A stretch of 64,000 bases of DNA from NCBI GenBank assembly GCA_963704535.1, contig OY969916.1:9796001-9860000 (forward strand), given 5' to 3'. A program made the translations under genes and the position numbers. Each line of letters begins with the position of its first letter. The stretch's first letter is position 1. Source of the stretch: G963704535 sp963704535. GTDB lineage: Bacteria; Chloroflexota; Chloroflexia; Chloroflexales; Roseiflexaceae. Below the pieces are notes generated by a model. That model had not been told where the DNA came from and made no database searches. It worked only from the letters and a program-made list of their open reading frames with translations. This document shows positions 17,669-25,226 of this stretch, piece by piece.

Positions 17669-18802
17669 TCAATGGACATACAGGGCAAAGAATTCGGCGA
17701 TACGCTGGAGATAAAGCAGGTTGCCCGCCCCCTGGAATGAGTGCGGCTGCCCCTCGTACTCAAAATACTCCACCTGCTTGCCCGCCGCCTGGAGCCCTTC
17801 CAACAAGTCCCCCGGCCACTTGTACGGCACGGTCTCGTCGGCCGTCCCCCAGTGGATCTGCACCGGCATGACGACGTGCTGGAGGTACAGCAGCGGCGAG
17901 AGGCGCTGGTACAGGTCGGGCGCCTCCTCCGGCTTGACCGGCCAATCGATCGGGTCGATCTCCTGGCCGCGGCTGCGCGCGCGCTCCACCCGGAACCAGT
18001 AGTCGTCCACAATATTCGACGCGGCCGGCGCGTAGATCACGGCGGCGGCAATCTGGTCGCTAATCGCGATGCACTTGGCCGTGATCGCCCCACCATTGCT
18101 GTGACCCCACATGCCTACTTTACCAGGCTGGGCATCAGGAAGCTTTTGCGCCAGTGGAATCAGATTCAGCGCATCGATCACATGCCCGGCCCGAAACCAG
18201 TTCGGGGCGTCGTCTGAGCCGGCGTGCGAGCGAAAATCAGGCGATAGGGTCAGGAACCCGCGGTTGGCCAGGTAGTCGGCCGCCAGCTTGGTGCCGTTGC
18301 CGGTCTGGTAGACGTCGAGCGGGTAGTAGCCGTGGTTGAGGATGACCACCGGGAACGGGCCATTGCCCCTGGGGCGGTTTAGCATGCCGGTGATACGCAG
18401 CCCGTCGCTGGGATAGGCGATCAGGTAACGGGTGAAGTTCTGCGCCTCCTCCATAACCTCCAGGATTTGTATCTCGCCCTCGGTGCCGTAGCTCCGCGCG
18501 CGCAGCGCCTCGATCGTGTAGGGCGCGTACTCGGCCCACGGATCAGGGGTGGGTGTGGGTGGCGCGGTGGGCGTTGGAATGTTGGTCGGCGCAGCGGTTG
18601 GCGGCGGCATCGGCGTCGGTGGGGGCGGCTCGGCCGTCGCCGCTGGCAGGGGCGTGGCGGTGGGCGGCGCAGCCGCAGTCGGGTTGGGTGGCGGCTGCGC
18701 GGTGGCGACGACCGCCTGCTGGTCCTGGGCCGGGCCGCATGCGCTGGCGCTGAACGCGCAGAGCAGGAGCACCATGCACAGCCGTGCCGCGTTGTCTGGC
18801 AT
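17669..18802 (-). CDS. Lipoprotein alpha/beta hydrolase (dienelactone/prolyl-oligopeptidase-like)
   Basis: The 377-residue precursor has a signal peptide ending in the lipobox FSASAC at about residue 22, then an 80-residue Pro/Thr/Ala linker, then an alpha/beta-hydrolase domain. The nucleophile is in GMWGHSNGGAITAK, the acid is probably the Asp of HWGTADETVPY and the histidine is in EGQPHSFQGAG. It should be anchored outside the cytoplasmic membrane as an esterase or peptidase; the substrate is unknown. The Pro-rich linker probably spans the cell wall or a polymer layer. The ATG is preceded by AAAAGGAAA. It reads towards the two-component pair. Confidence 0.87.
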   Translation of the reverse strand: MPDNAARLCMVLLLCAFSASACGPAQDQQAVVATAQPPPNPTAAAPPTATPLPAATAEPPPPTPMPPPTAAPTNIPTPTAPPTPTPDPWAEYAPYTIEALRARSYGTEGEIQILEVMEEAQNFTRYLIAYPSDGLRITGMLNRPRGNGPFPVVILNHGYYPLDVYQTGNGTKLAADYLANRGFLTLSPDFRSHAGSDDAPNWFRAGHVIDALNLIPLAQKLPDAQPGKVGMWGHSNGGAITAKCIAISDQIAAAVIYAPAASNIVDDYWFRVERARSRGQEIDPIDWPVKPEEAPDLYQRLSPLLYLQHVVMPVQIHWGTADETVPYKWPGDLLEGLQAAGKQVEYFEYEGQPHSFQGAGNLLYLQRIAEFFALYVH

Positions 18803-18818
18803 CTATGCGTTTCCTTTT

Positions 18819-18934
18819 AGACAAGGTTTTTTGGGCTTTACAGTTCTGGAAAAAAGGGGGTTTGAGGGGGCAGCCCCCTCAGTCTCTTCCACTCACACTG
18901 TAAAGTCGAATGGCGCCGCCCGAAACCTTGCCCT
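18819..18934. repeat. Palindromic MITE-like element, copy F (full length)
   Basis: This is one of three full-length copies of about 116 bp (F, G, H). Ends are AGACAAGGTT and AACCTTGCCCT; inside are CTTTACAG/CTGTAAAG arms and the core GAGGGGGCAGCCCCCTC. It lies just upstream of the lipoprotein hydrolase start. Confidence 0.8.
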
Positions 18935-19030
18935 ATTTGAAGAACCCAATATGCCGCTATTATGCCGCGACTTGGAGCGGCCCGCAAGACGTACTTTCTG
19001 AGGATCGGATAAGAACTGCTGCTTGGCCGC

Positions 19031-19669
19031 TCACGATAACCGGCGGGCATACAGCGCCATGCCCAGGCGCGCGATCCACCGGACCACGAACGGCGCCTTT
19101 TCCACCGACCCGCTGGCGTACGGCGGCTGCGGGTCGTACTCGATCGCCAGTTGAATCACCTTGGCGGTGGTCGCGCCGGCCAGCTCGCCCGCCAGGTACA
19201 GCGCCATATCGATCCCCGCCGACACCCCCGCCGCCGTGATCAGCTTGCCATGGCGCACCACCCGCTCGCGCACCGGCGTGGCGCCATGCGCGCGCAATTG
19301 CTTGAGTGCGTACCAGTGGGTCGTCGCGCGTGCCCCGCGCAGCAGCCCCGCCGCCCCCAGCACCAGCGTCCCAGTGCAGACCGAGGTGGTATAGCGCGTC
19401 GTGCGATGCACCAGCCGCAGCCAGGCCAGCACCCGCTGGTCACGCATGGCGTGGAACTGCCGGCCGCCGGGAACCACCACGATCGCCGGGCGGGTCACCT
19501 CATCCAGACCGTATTGCGCCGTCAGCGTCAGGCCGGCGTCGGTCTGGATGGGGCCGGGGGTCGCCGCAACCCACTTGACCGTAGCGTTCGGCAGGCGCGC
19601 CAGCACATCATAGGGGCCGATCGCGTCAAGGGCAGTCATCTGGTCATACAGCAGAATCGCGATGTCCAT
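19031..19669 (-). CDS. DJ-1/PfpI family protein
   Basis: The 212-residue protein has the class I glutamine-amidotransferase-like fold of the DJ-1/PfpI superfamily. The reactive cysteine is in the nucleophile elbow TTSVCTGTLVLGAAGLL near residue 97, and PAIVVVPGG precedes it. The pattern ATTHWYALKQL and TAAGVSAGIDMALYLAGEL resembles the isonitrile hydratase and AraC-sensor subgroup. There is no C-terminal HTH domain, so it is a free-standing enzyme or chaperone. AAAGG lies upstream of the start. Confidence 0.88.
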   Translation of the reverse strand: MDIAILLYDQMTALDAIGPYDVLARLPNATVKWVAATPGPIQTDAGLTLTAQYGLDEVTRPAIVVVPGGRQFHAMRDQRVLAWLRLVHRTTRYTTSVCTGTLVLGAAGLLRGARATTHWYALKQLRAHGATPVRERVVRHGKLITAAGVSAGIDMALYLAGELAGATTAKVIQLAIEYDPQPPYASGSVEKAPFVVRWIARLGMALYARRLS

Positions 19670-19703
19670 AGTGGCCTTTCATCTAACGAGCCAGGCCCGT
19701 ATT

Positions 19704-19754
19704 ACGTGTTGCGTGTTGCGTGAGTCAGCGCGACGCAACACGCAACACGCAACT
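19704..19754. repeat. Inverted heptamer repeat (GTTGCGT / ACGCAAC)
   Basis: Left arm repeats GTTGCGT and right arm repeats ACGCAAC three times, separated by GAGTCAGCGC. The complementary arms form a stable hairpin just after the stop of the polytopic membrane protein, where it may work as a terminator. It is another member of the 7-8-base repeat class. Confidence 0.75.
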
Positions 19755-19762
19755 CAGCGTTC

Positions 19763-21859
19763 CTAACGATACGTCAAGATCTGGTAATACCACAGCGCCG
19801 CGCCGCGCCACACTAGGAACGCCAGCACGACGACCGCAGCCACGCGCCCGGCGCGCCCGCGCGACCACAGCCAGGACAGCGCCGGTCCCGCGCCCAGGCA
19901 CAGCGCCGGGTACAGGAACGCCTCCCAGCGCACGGTTTGATCGCGCACCAGCAGCGGCAATATCGAGAGCAGCGTGCCGCCCCACCATGCCATCAGCACC
20001 AGCGGCAGCCCAGCGCCTCCCCGCGCTCGCCGCCGCGCCAGGGTGGCGATCCCCACAGCACCAAGCCCCAGCATCAGCAGCGTCAGCTCATAGGTCGGCG
20101 CGCCGAATTTGCCCACCAGCCCGCCGAACTTCTCCTGCGGCGTGCGCGCGCTGGTAAACGCCGGCGCACCGGGCGCCAGGCGCTCCGTCATCACATCGAC
20201 AAAGGCCGAGTAGTAAAACAGCCCCACCAGCGCCACGCCGATCGCGCCGAGCAGCAGCAGCCGCCCGGCCGGTAGGTGGCGGCCACGCGAGAGCAAGGCC
20301 GGCGGTACGAGGCAAATGAGCACCAGCGCCAGCGAGAGCGTGACGCCCGTATGCCCAAGCAGCGCCAGGAGCATCAGGGTCAGACCCAGGGCAAAGTGGC
20401 GATTGTCACGTAAGTGGTGGCCCGCGACCGCCAGCGCGACCAGCAGCGGAAGCGCCAGCCCCTGCCCGAACACATTCGCCAGCTCGCCGGTCGACAGGCG
20501 ATTCAGCATGGGCGTCGGCACCACGTACAGCGCCGCTCCCAGCAGCGCCGCCCGCTCGCCGGCCCTGGCCCGGCGCAGCGCATACCATATGAGACCGACC
20601 ACCGCAGCATCCCAGAGCGCATTGCCGACCATCAGCAAGACCTGGCGAGCCTGAAAATCGACCGGGGCCAGCAGCAGCCCCGGCGCGAACACCAAGTACT
20701 GGCCGGGCGGGTACGGCGCTCTGCCGCCGCCGGTTCTGGTCGGCAGCGCCTCGGTGAAGTAGATCTGCCCGCCGACCACGCCGGCGCCGGGCAGCGCCAG
20801 GTTATTCGCGTTGAGCCCGACATCGCTCTGCCAGGCGTATGGATGCAGCAGCCCGCCCGCCCGCACGGCAAACGCCAGCACAATCAGGCCGGCGATCACG
20901 CCGGCATGCCTGCCGGCAAGCCCTGGCTGGTCGGTCGCCGCGCGTCGATCATTGAACACCGGCAGCCGCAGCAACACCACCATCAGCCCGTAGCAACCGG
21001 TCGCGATCCCCAGCAGCGCCGGCGCAAAGATCGTGAAGCCCAGGCGCCAGCGCGCCAGCAACAGCCCCAAGCCGATCACCGCCACCAGCCCAGCGCCGAG
21101 GGCCTGGCGACGAGCTACCCCGGCCCGCCGCGCGCCCCCGTATCCCAGCGCCAGCAGGGCCGCCAGCACCCCAAGCTGCGGCAGCGCGGGAAGTCGCGCC
21201 CCCGCGACGGTCGCGATGCCGATCCCGTACATCACAAAGCCCAGATCGCGCGGGTCCCCCGGCGCCTCAAAGCGCGGCGTCAGAAAGTCCAGGATCAGGT
21301 CGCCATTCGCATCAGCCCGCGCAAGCATGCGATAGACCCGTGGCCGCCCCTCAAGGTTTGGCTGCAATGCGATCTCAGCCTGCGCGGCGCCGTCGCCCCA
21401 GCGACTCAGCGTGGGCCGATTCGCGGGCGGGAGCGCGCGCACGGCGACCAGCCAAGCGCCGCCGCCGATCCCCGGCACATGCACTGTCGCCTGCGCCTCG
21501 GTCCAGCGGTATGGCGCTTGCGCCAGCTCGTACCAATCCGGCGCGTCCGGCTCCTCGGCGTTGAAGCCGCGTCCATACGACATATTGCGGCCCTGGCCGA
21601 TGAACGGCTTATCAAAGCCACGCAGACGGGTTGCCTGGTTGCCGCCCACATCGATCCGATGACGGTACGGAAGCTGGTACACCAACGCCGCTACGGCCAC
21701 GCCGGCCAACAGGACCACCCAGACCTCACGCTCGCGCAGCCACTTAGCCGCCGCCAGCAGCTCCTCCACCAGCCAAAAGCGTCGCAGCGCGGTCGTGCGG
21801 TAGGCTTGTGGTGCCCCGGCTGCCCCCGCGATGTTTATCGTGCGCTTTTCACGTGCCAT
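19763..21859 (-). CDS. Large polytopic membrane protein, glycosyltransferase-like
   Basis: The 698-residue protein has one transmembrane helix near residue 50, an extracytoplasmic domain of about 180 residues, and then a run of ten or more hydrophobic helices. The overall layout resembles lipid-linked-sugar glycosyltransferases of the GT39/GT83 type and related Chloroflexota membrane proteins. I do not see a diagnostic catalytic motif, so this is a topology-based suggestion. It lies at the end of the glycan locus and in the same orientation, which supports a role in polymer assembly. AAGGAA precedes the ATG. Confidence 0.65.
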   Translation of the reverse strand: MAREKRTINIAGAAGAPQAYRTTALRRFWLVEELLAAAKWLREREVWVVLLAGVAVAALVYQLPYRHRIDVGGNQATRLRGFDKPFIGQGRNMSYGRGFNAEEPDAPDWYELAQAPYRWTEAQATVHVPGIGGGAWLVAVRALPPANRPTLSRWGDGAAQAEIALQPNLEGRPRVYRMLARADANGDLILDFLTPRFEAPGDPRDLGFVMYGIGIATVAGARLPALPQLGVLAALLALGYGGARRAGVARRQALGAGLVAVIGLGLLLARWRLGFTIFAPALLGIATGCYGLMVVLLRLPVFNDRRAATDQPGLAGRHAGVIAGLIVLAFAVRAGGLLHPYAWQSDVGLNANNLALPGAGVVGGQIYFTEALPTRTGGGRAPYPPGQYLVFAPGLLLAPVDFQARQVLLMVGNALWDAAVVGLIWYALRRARAGERAALLGAALYVVPTPMLNRLSTGELANVFGQGLALPLLVALAVAGHHLRDNRHFALGLTLMLLALLGHTGVTLSLALVLICLVPPALLSRGRHLPAGRLLLLGAIGVALVGLFYYSAFVDVMTERLAPGAPAFTSARTPQEKFGGLVGKFGAPTYELTLLMLGLGAVGIATLARRRARGGAGLPLVLMAWWGGTLLSILPLLVRDQTVRWEAFLYPALCLGAGPALSWLWSRGRAGRVAAVVVLAFLVWRGAALWYYQILTYR

Positions 21860-21878
21860 GGGTTCCTTGCTTTAGGCC

Positions 21879-21952
21879 CAATCCCTTGCAAATAAGACCT
21901 GACAGGTCTGACACAGGCGCTTTCGATGCCTTCCCCAAGACCTGTCAGGTCT
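21879..21952. repeat. Dispersed element with palindrome AGACCTGACAGGTCT
   Basis: The 15-base palindrome occurs at 21895-21909 and, as AGACCTGTCAGGTCT, at 21938-21952. The upstream TTAGGCCCAATCCCTT is also shared with a third copy at 41493-41533, so the repeat unit is about 40 bp. Confidence 0.7.
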
Positions 21953-22064
21953 GAGCGCGGCCCTATTTGAGAGGTTATTCTATCACCATTTGCTCGCGCT
22001 TTTTGATCGACCTATACAGATTCGCTCTTTGGCGCGGGTAATGACCAGCGACTGCTGACATTTA

Positions 22065-22097
22065 GGAAAGGGCGAGCAGATCGTGCTCGCCCTTTCC
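22065..22097. terminator. Strong hairpin, probable terminator of the glycan operon
   Basis: A perfect 14-bp stem GGAAAGGGCGAGCA/TGCTCGCCCTTTCC with a five-base loop lies 120 bases downstream of the PqqD-like gene stop. No long T-run follows on the minus strand, so the call rests on the stem and the position. Confidence 0.6.
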
Positions 22098-22218
22098 CCG
22101 AATGTCCTCCACCGAACGAACCACTACCCCCCTAGATCGGCCTTAACCGAGTTTAGGGTTCAATCTTGCCTGCGTCTCGTACGAGGTAGGCAGGGTTGCC
22201 CAGAGCGCGGCTCTGTGA

Positions 22219-23064
22219 TTAAAAACCTATGGTGGTGGTCGGCGGCGGCGGCGGTGTCGTCGTCGTTGGCGGCGGTGTCGTGGTGGTCGGCGGCGGTGTT
22301 GTGGTGGTCGGCGGCGGTGTCGTCGTCGTCGGCGGCGGCGTAGTGGTGGTTGGCGGCGGTGTCGTCGTCGTCGGCGGCGGCGTGGTGGTCGGCGGCACGG
22401 GGCAGCCCGAGTTCGCATCCGCGTCAACCTGGTGGCGGCGGTCGCCATCGGCCTTCAGCATCCATTTGATCTTTGAGCCGTTGAACGTCACCGTAAACAC
22501 GTCGTGGTGCTCACCTGGCTGGAACACCGTCGGCTGCCCACGATTCTGGGGCGGCGGTTCGAACTTGTTCTTCGGGCCAACCGGCAAGCTGATCGCGCTA
22601 CTACTCGAATTCGAGTACCCGAAATGGGCGGTGTAGGTGCCGTCACCGTTATCGACCACACAGTCCAACAGCGGGATCAGCGTGTCGTCTCCCGCCGCCT
22701 GCACCGCCACCGGCGCGACCATCGGCAGGAGCGCCAGCGAAAGCCCGGCCCCCACCATCGTCTTGAGCAACTGCCGCCGCCCTGGGTTGGCCGGGCGTTG
22801 GACGCTGCTCTGGAGCAGATTGGCCTTGTGCAGCTCGTCCAGCGCCAGCCCCAGCAGTTGCTCGGCCTGGCTGGCTGAGACATTGAACTTCTGACGCAGG
22901 CGTTCGGTCAACTGCTGGGGCGTGGTCTGCCCGTCGCAGTGCTGGAAGACCAGCGCCGAGGTGGCGTTGAGCACATAGGACTGTTTGCGTTGGGTGTCAA
23001 ACACGCCCAGCCCATCGCCCACCGCCTCGGTGACAATCGTCGTACTTCGTTGTGGGTTTGCCAA
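22219..23064 (-). CDS. PqqD-like (RRE) domain protein with signal sequence and Thr/Pro repeat tail
   Basis: I place the start at TTG 23064 because AGGAGAG lies just upstream; the frame beyond it is only a palindromic repeat. The protein is about 281 residues. Residues 10-80 are a PqqD-like winged-helix domain (GVFDTQRKQSYVLNATSALV, HCDGQTTPQQL), the fold used as a peptide-recognition element. A twin-arginine-like leader follows (GRRQLLKTMVGAGLSLALLP), then a beta-rich domain of about 100 residues, and a tail of repeated PPPTTTT blocks ending TIGF. The order is odd: the export signal is internal. The Thr-rich tail is a plausible O-glycan acceptor for the neighbouring glycosyltransferases, which is inference. 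Confidence 0.7.
   Translation of the reverse strand: MANPQRSTTIVTEAVGDGLGVFDTQRKQSYVLNATSALVFQHCDGQTTPQQLTERLRQKFNVSASQAEQLLGLALDELHKANLLQSSVQRPANPGRRQLLKTMVGAGLSLALLPMVAPVAVQAAGDDTLIPLLDCVVDNGDGTYTAHFGYSNSSSSAISLPVGPKNKFEPPPQNRGQPTVFQPGEHHDVFTVTFNGSKIKWMLKADGDRRHQVDADANSGCPVPPTTTPPPTTTTPPPTTTTPPPTTTTPPPTTTTPPPTTTTPPPTTTTPPPPPTTTIGF
22228..22396. repeat. Tandem repeat encoding PPPTTTT
   Basis: About eight copies of a GTGGTGGTCGGCGGCGGTGT-like unit of 21-24 bases. On the minus strand it encodes the PPPTTTT tail of the PqqD-like protein. Unit length is a multiple of three and synonymous changes are scattered, which supports selection for the peptide. Confidence 0.85.
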
Positions 23065-23083
23065 TTGATTCTCTCCTGATACT

Positions 23084-23199
23084 AAGACAAGGTTTCGGGC
23101 CGCGCCATTCTCCTTTACAGTGTGAGTGGGGGAGACTGAGGGGGCTTCCCCCTCAAACCCCCTTTTCCCAGAACTGTAAGGCACCAAAGAACCTTGCCT
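23084..23199. repeat. Palindromic MITE-like element, copy G (full length)
   Basis: Ends TAAGACAAGGTT and AACCTTGCCT, arms CTTTACAG/CTGTAAGG, core GAGGGGGC-TTC-CCCCTC. It occupies the gap between the GT2 gene and the PqqD-like gene and would be in the 5' untranslated part of the latter. Confidence 0.82.
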
Positions 23200-23305
23200 C
23201 ATAAAGAACATATCTACGCTACCAAGACCTGATTGCCAGTGACCTCCTTTCGCGCCAACAGTAACTCGGAGCAGCACGGCTGTTTGGAACAGCCGCGCTT
23301 CTCGC

Positions 23306-24118
23306 TCACTGCACTGGCGCTTGTTCTTCGGCTAGGGTTGCGATATAGCTGGAAACCAACTGCCGATAATCGCTTTTCCAGCCTGGCTGTAACGGGATGC
23401 GCCCTTGGCGGATCTCACCCCGGCCTGCCCGTTGTTGAACGAACGACCCGACTTCATCGTGGCCCACGTTTTCACCCGGCTTTAAGTCCCCGAATCCACT
23501 CATGTGATAGGAACCCGTGCCGCCCCAGCGGTAGAGATAATAGATGTCTTCCGGCCTGATGTCGTAGGGCTTGATCGAGCCGGGAAATTGCTGCGCCAGG
23601 CGTTTTTCGAAGATCAGATCGTAGCCGGTGCCCGCTGCCGCATACCCGCGCGCGGCATCGAACAGCCGGCGCGACCAACAGCTCCCGACATGAAAAAGGT
23701 TTTTGGTTGGGCCACGCAACACCCCATTGTTCCAAAACCAGGCTTTGTCGGGCTTGAAGAAGCCCTTTTGTGCGTCAAAGTGCTCAAGCGAAAATGTGAG
23801 ACGATGGGGCAGATAGATGTCGTCATCATCCCAGACAAACAGCAGATTGTGCGACGCCAGGGCGACCGCCGCGTTCATCTTCTCGCCCACCGTGTGGAAG
23901 CGTTTGGGCACATTGATCACCCGCACCTCGGGGTGGTCGAACACCAGCGTCTGCTCGGCGTAGTCATTCAAGACAATCAGCTCTTTTGGCCCGCTGTAAT
24001 CTTGCTGGAGGAACGAGTAGATCGCTTCTTCCAGCACCTCCGGGCGGCCATAGGTCAAGCAGATGCAGCTGACTGCAGGTTGATGGTTCATCTCATCTAC
24101 GACAATCGCTCTATTCAT
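23306..24118 (-). CDS. Family 2 glycosyltransferase
   Basis: The 270-residue GT-A enzyme begins VSCICLTYGRPEVLEEAIYS and contains the nucleotide-sugar binding acidic cluster FVWDDDDIYLPHRL near residue 98. An unusual lead segment, KELIVLNDYAEQTL, is shared with three other GT2 modules in this locus, so they are paralogues from local duplication. Its ATG overlaps the stop of the GT14 gene by four bases, indicating coupled translation. The sugar and acceptor are unknown. Confidence 0.9.
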   Translation of the reverse strand: MNRAIVVDEMNHQPAVSCICLTYGRPEVLEEAIYSFLQQDYSGPKELIVLNDYAEQTLVFDHPEVRVINVPKRFHTVGEKMNAAVALASHNLLFVWDDDDIYLPHRLTFSLEHFDAQKGFFKPDKAWFWNNGVLRGPTKNLFHVGSCWSRRLFDAARGYAAAGTGYDLIFEKRLAQQFPGSIKPYDIRPEDIYYLYRWGGTGSYHMSGFGDLKPGENVGHDEVGSFVQQRAGRGEIRQGRIPLQPGWKSDYRQLVSSYIATLAEEQAPVQ

Positions 24119-25092
24119 ACGCTCACCTTTTTCGTGCGGGCGAAGTGCGTGTGTGCATCGAGTAAGTTCAGCAACGTGCTCGATTGTTGCTCATCAAACT
24201 TGCGGGCAAACAGTGCCGGAGAAGCTAGCAGATCGTCAAAATCACGTTCGTCGAGGGTCAGATAGGCTCGTTTACGGAGCCCTTGCCAATCGATGAAGTG
24301 ATTCCCGTGATGGGTGTGGTTGGGGTATATACCACCAGAAAAATCCTGCGCGATCGCATCGGCAAAGGGCGAGTGTTTGACAAGGGTGTGAAAGAACACT
24401 TCATCAGGCGCATAGATCATGTGATGGATCTTCACATAATCGGGGTTGTTGTTCACAAAGTCGAGGATGAAGCGGATACAATCCGCGCTCAACGACCAAT
24501 GCATGTTGCCCTGATAGGGAGTGAAGCTACCGAAATATTTCCCATGTGGGAGATCCTTGAGGACATGATGGTGCGACTTGTTCGCCTTATTGGTGAGGTT
24601 GCGATCGATGCGGAGAAACTCAAGGTCGGACGCTTGCAATCGGGCATAAATTTCCTCCTTGTGCTTGATGGGATAATCACTGCCGCTAAGCAGGGTGTAA
24701 TATTTGAATGCCTGATCGGTCGCGGCAGCGGTTTGGATGAGATTCAGCACCGCTTGAACGACACTCAGCCTGCCCCATTCGACTGCCACCCGGTTCGGCA
24801 ACCAGATGATATTGGCGCGCTGCGGAACGACAGCTTGAAAGGGGGCGAGCGGGAATTTGCCATCGATATGAATGAAAAAGGAGCTGTTCTCGTCATTCAA
24901 GGCGTGAATGAGCCGGGCCAGATGATTAGGTTGATGATGGGCGACAATAAGGTAGGCCAGCTTCAACGGCGCAGACTCGACTGCGGCAGGCTGCGTTTCC
25001 AGTTCTTCATAGAGCCGCTGGAGCGTATCGGGCAGGCAGACATACTGATCATCTGCGCCGTTGTTTACCAGACGTTTCATAGTGTTTCCCAT
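24115..25092 (-). CDS. GT14-family glycosyltransferase (core-2/I-branching type)
   Basis: The 325-residue protein matches the beta-1,6-N-acetylglucosaminyltransferase-like GT14 pattern: LAYLIVAHHQPNHLARLIHA, FFIHIDGK, YYTLLSGSDYPIK and APDEVFFHTLV. Such enzymes branch O-glycans in eukaryotes; bacterial members act on surface polysaccharide or glycoprotein. No signal peptide or membrane helix is present, so it acts in the cytoplasm. It overlaps the GT2 gene and lies behind a palindromic element. ATG 25092 or 25080 could be the start. Confidence 0.85.
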   Translation of the reverse strand: MGNTMKRLVNNGADDQYVCLPDTLQRLYEELETQPAAVESAPLKLAYLIVAHHQPNHLARLIHALNDENSSFFIHIDGKFPLAPFQAVVPQRANIIWLPNRVAVEWGRLSVVQAVLNLIQTAAATDQAFKYYTLLSGSDYPIKHKEEIYARLQASDLEFLRIDRNLTNKANKSHHHVLKDLPHGKYFGSFTPYQGNMHWSLSADCIRFILDFVNNNPDYVKIHHMIYAPDEVFFHTLVKHSPFADAIAQDFSGGIYPNHTHHGNHFIDWQGLRKRAYLTLDERDFDDLLASPALFARKFDEQQSSTLLNLLDAHTHFARTKKVSV

Positions 25093-25110
25093 ACTCAGCC
25101 TGTGTCATTT

Positions 25111-25226
25111 AGATAAGGTTTCGAGTGACGCCATTCGACTTTACAGTGTGGGTGGGGAGAGACTGAGGGGGCTGCCCCCTCAACCCCCTTTTCTCCAGAA
25201 CTGTAAAGCGCCGAAGAACCTTGTCT
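25111..25226. repeat. Palindromic MITE-like element, copy H (full length)
   Basis: Ends TTAGATAAGGTT and AACCTTGTCTTA, arms CTTTACAG/CTGTAAAG, core GAGGGGGC-TG-CCCCCTC. Its right end reaches the stop codon of the large glycosyltransferase gene, and it forms the 5' leader of the GT14 gene. Confidence 0.82.

Noticed and set aside
23065..23277. N-terminal extension of the PqqD-like protein
   Set aside because: The extension is the translation of a dispersed palindromic element; a TTG with AGGAGAG directly before the conserved part is a better start.
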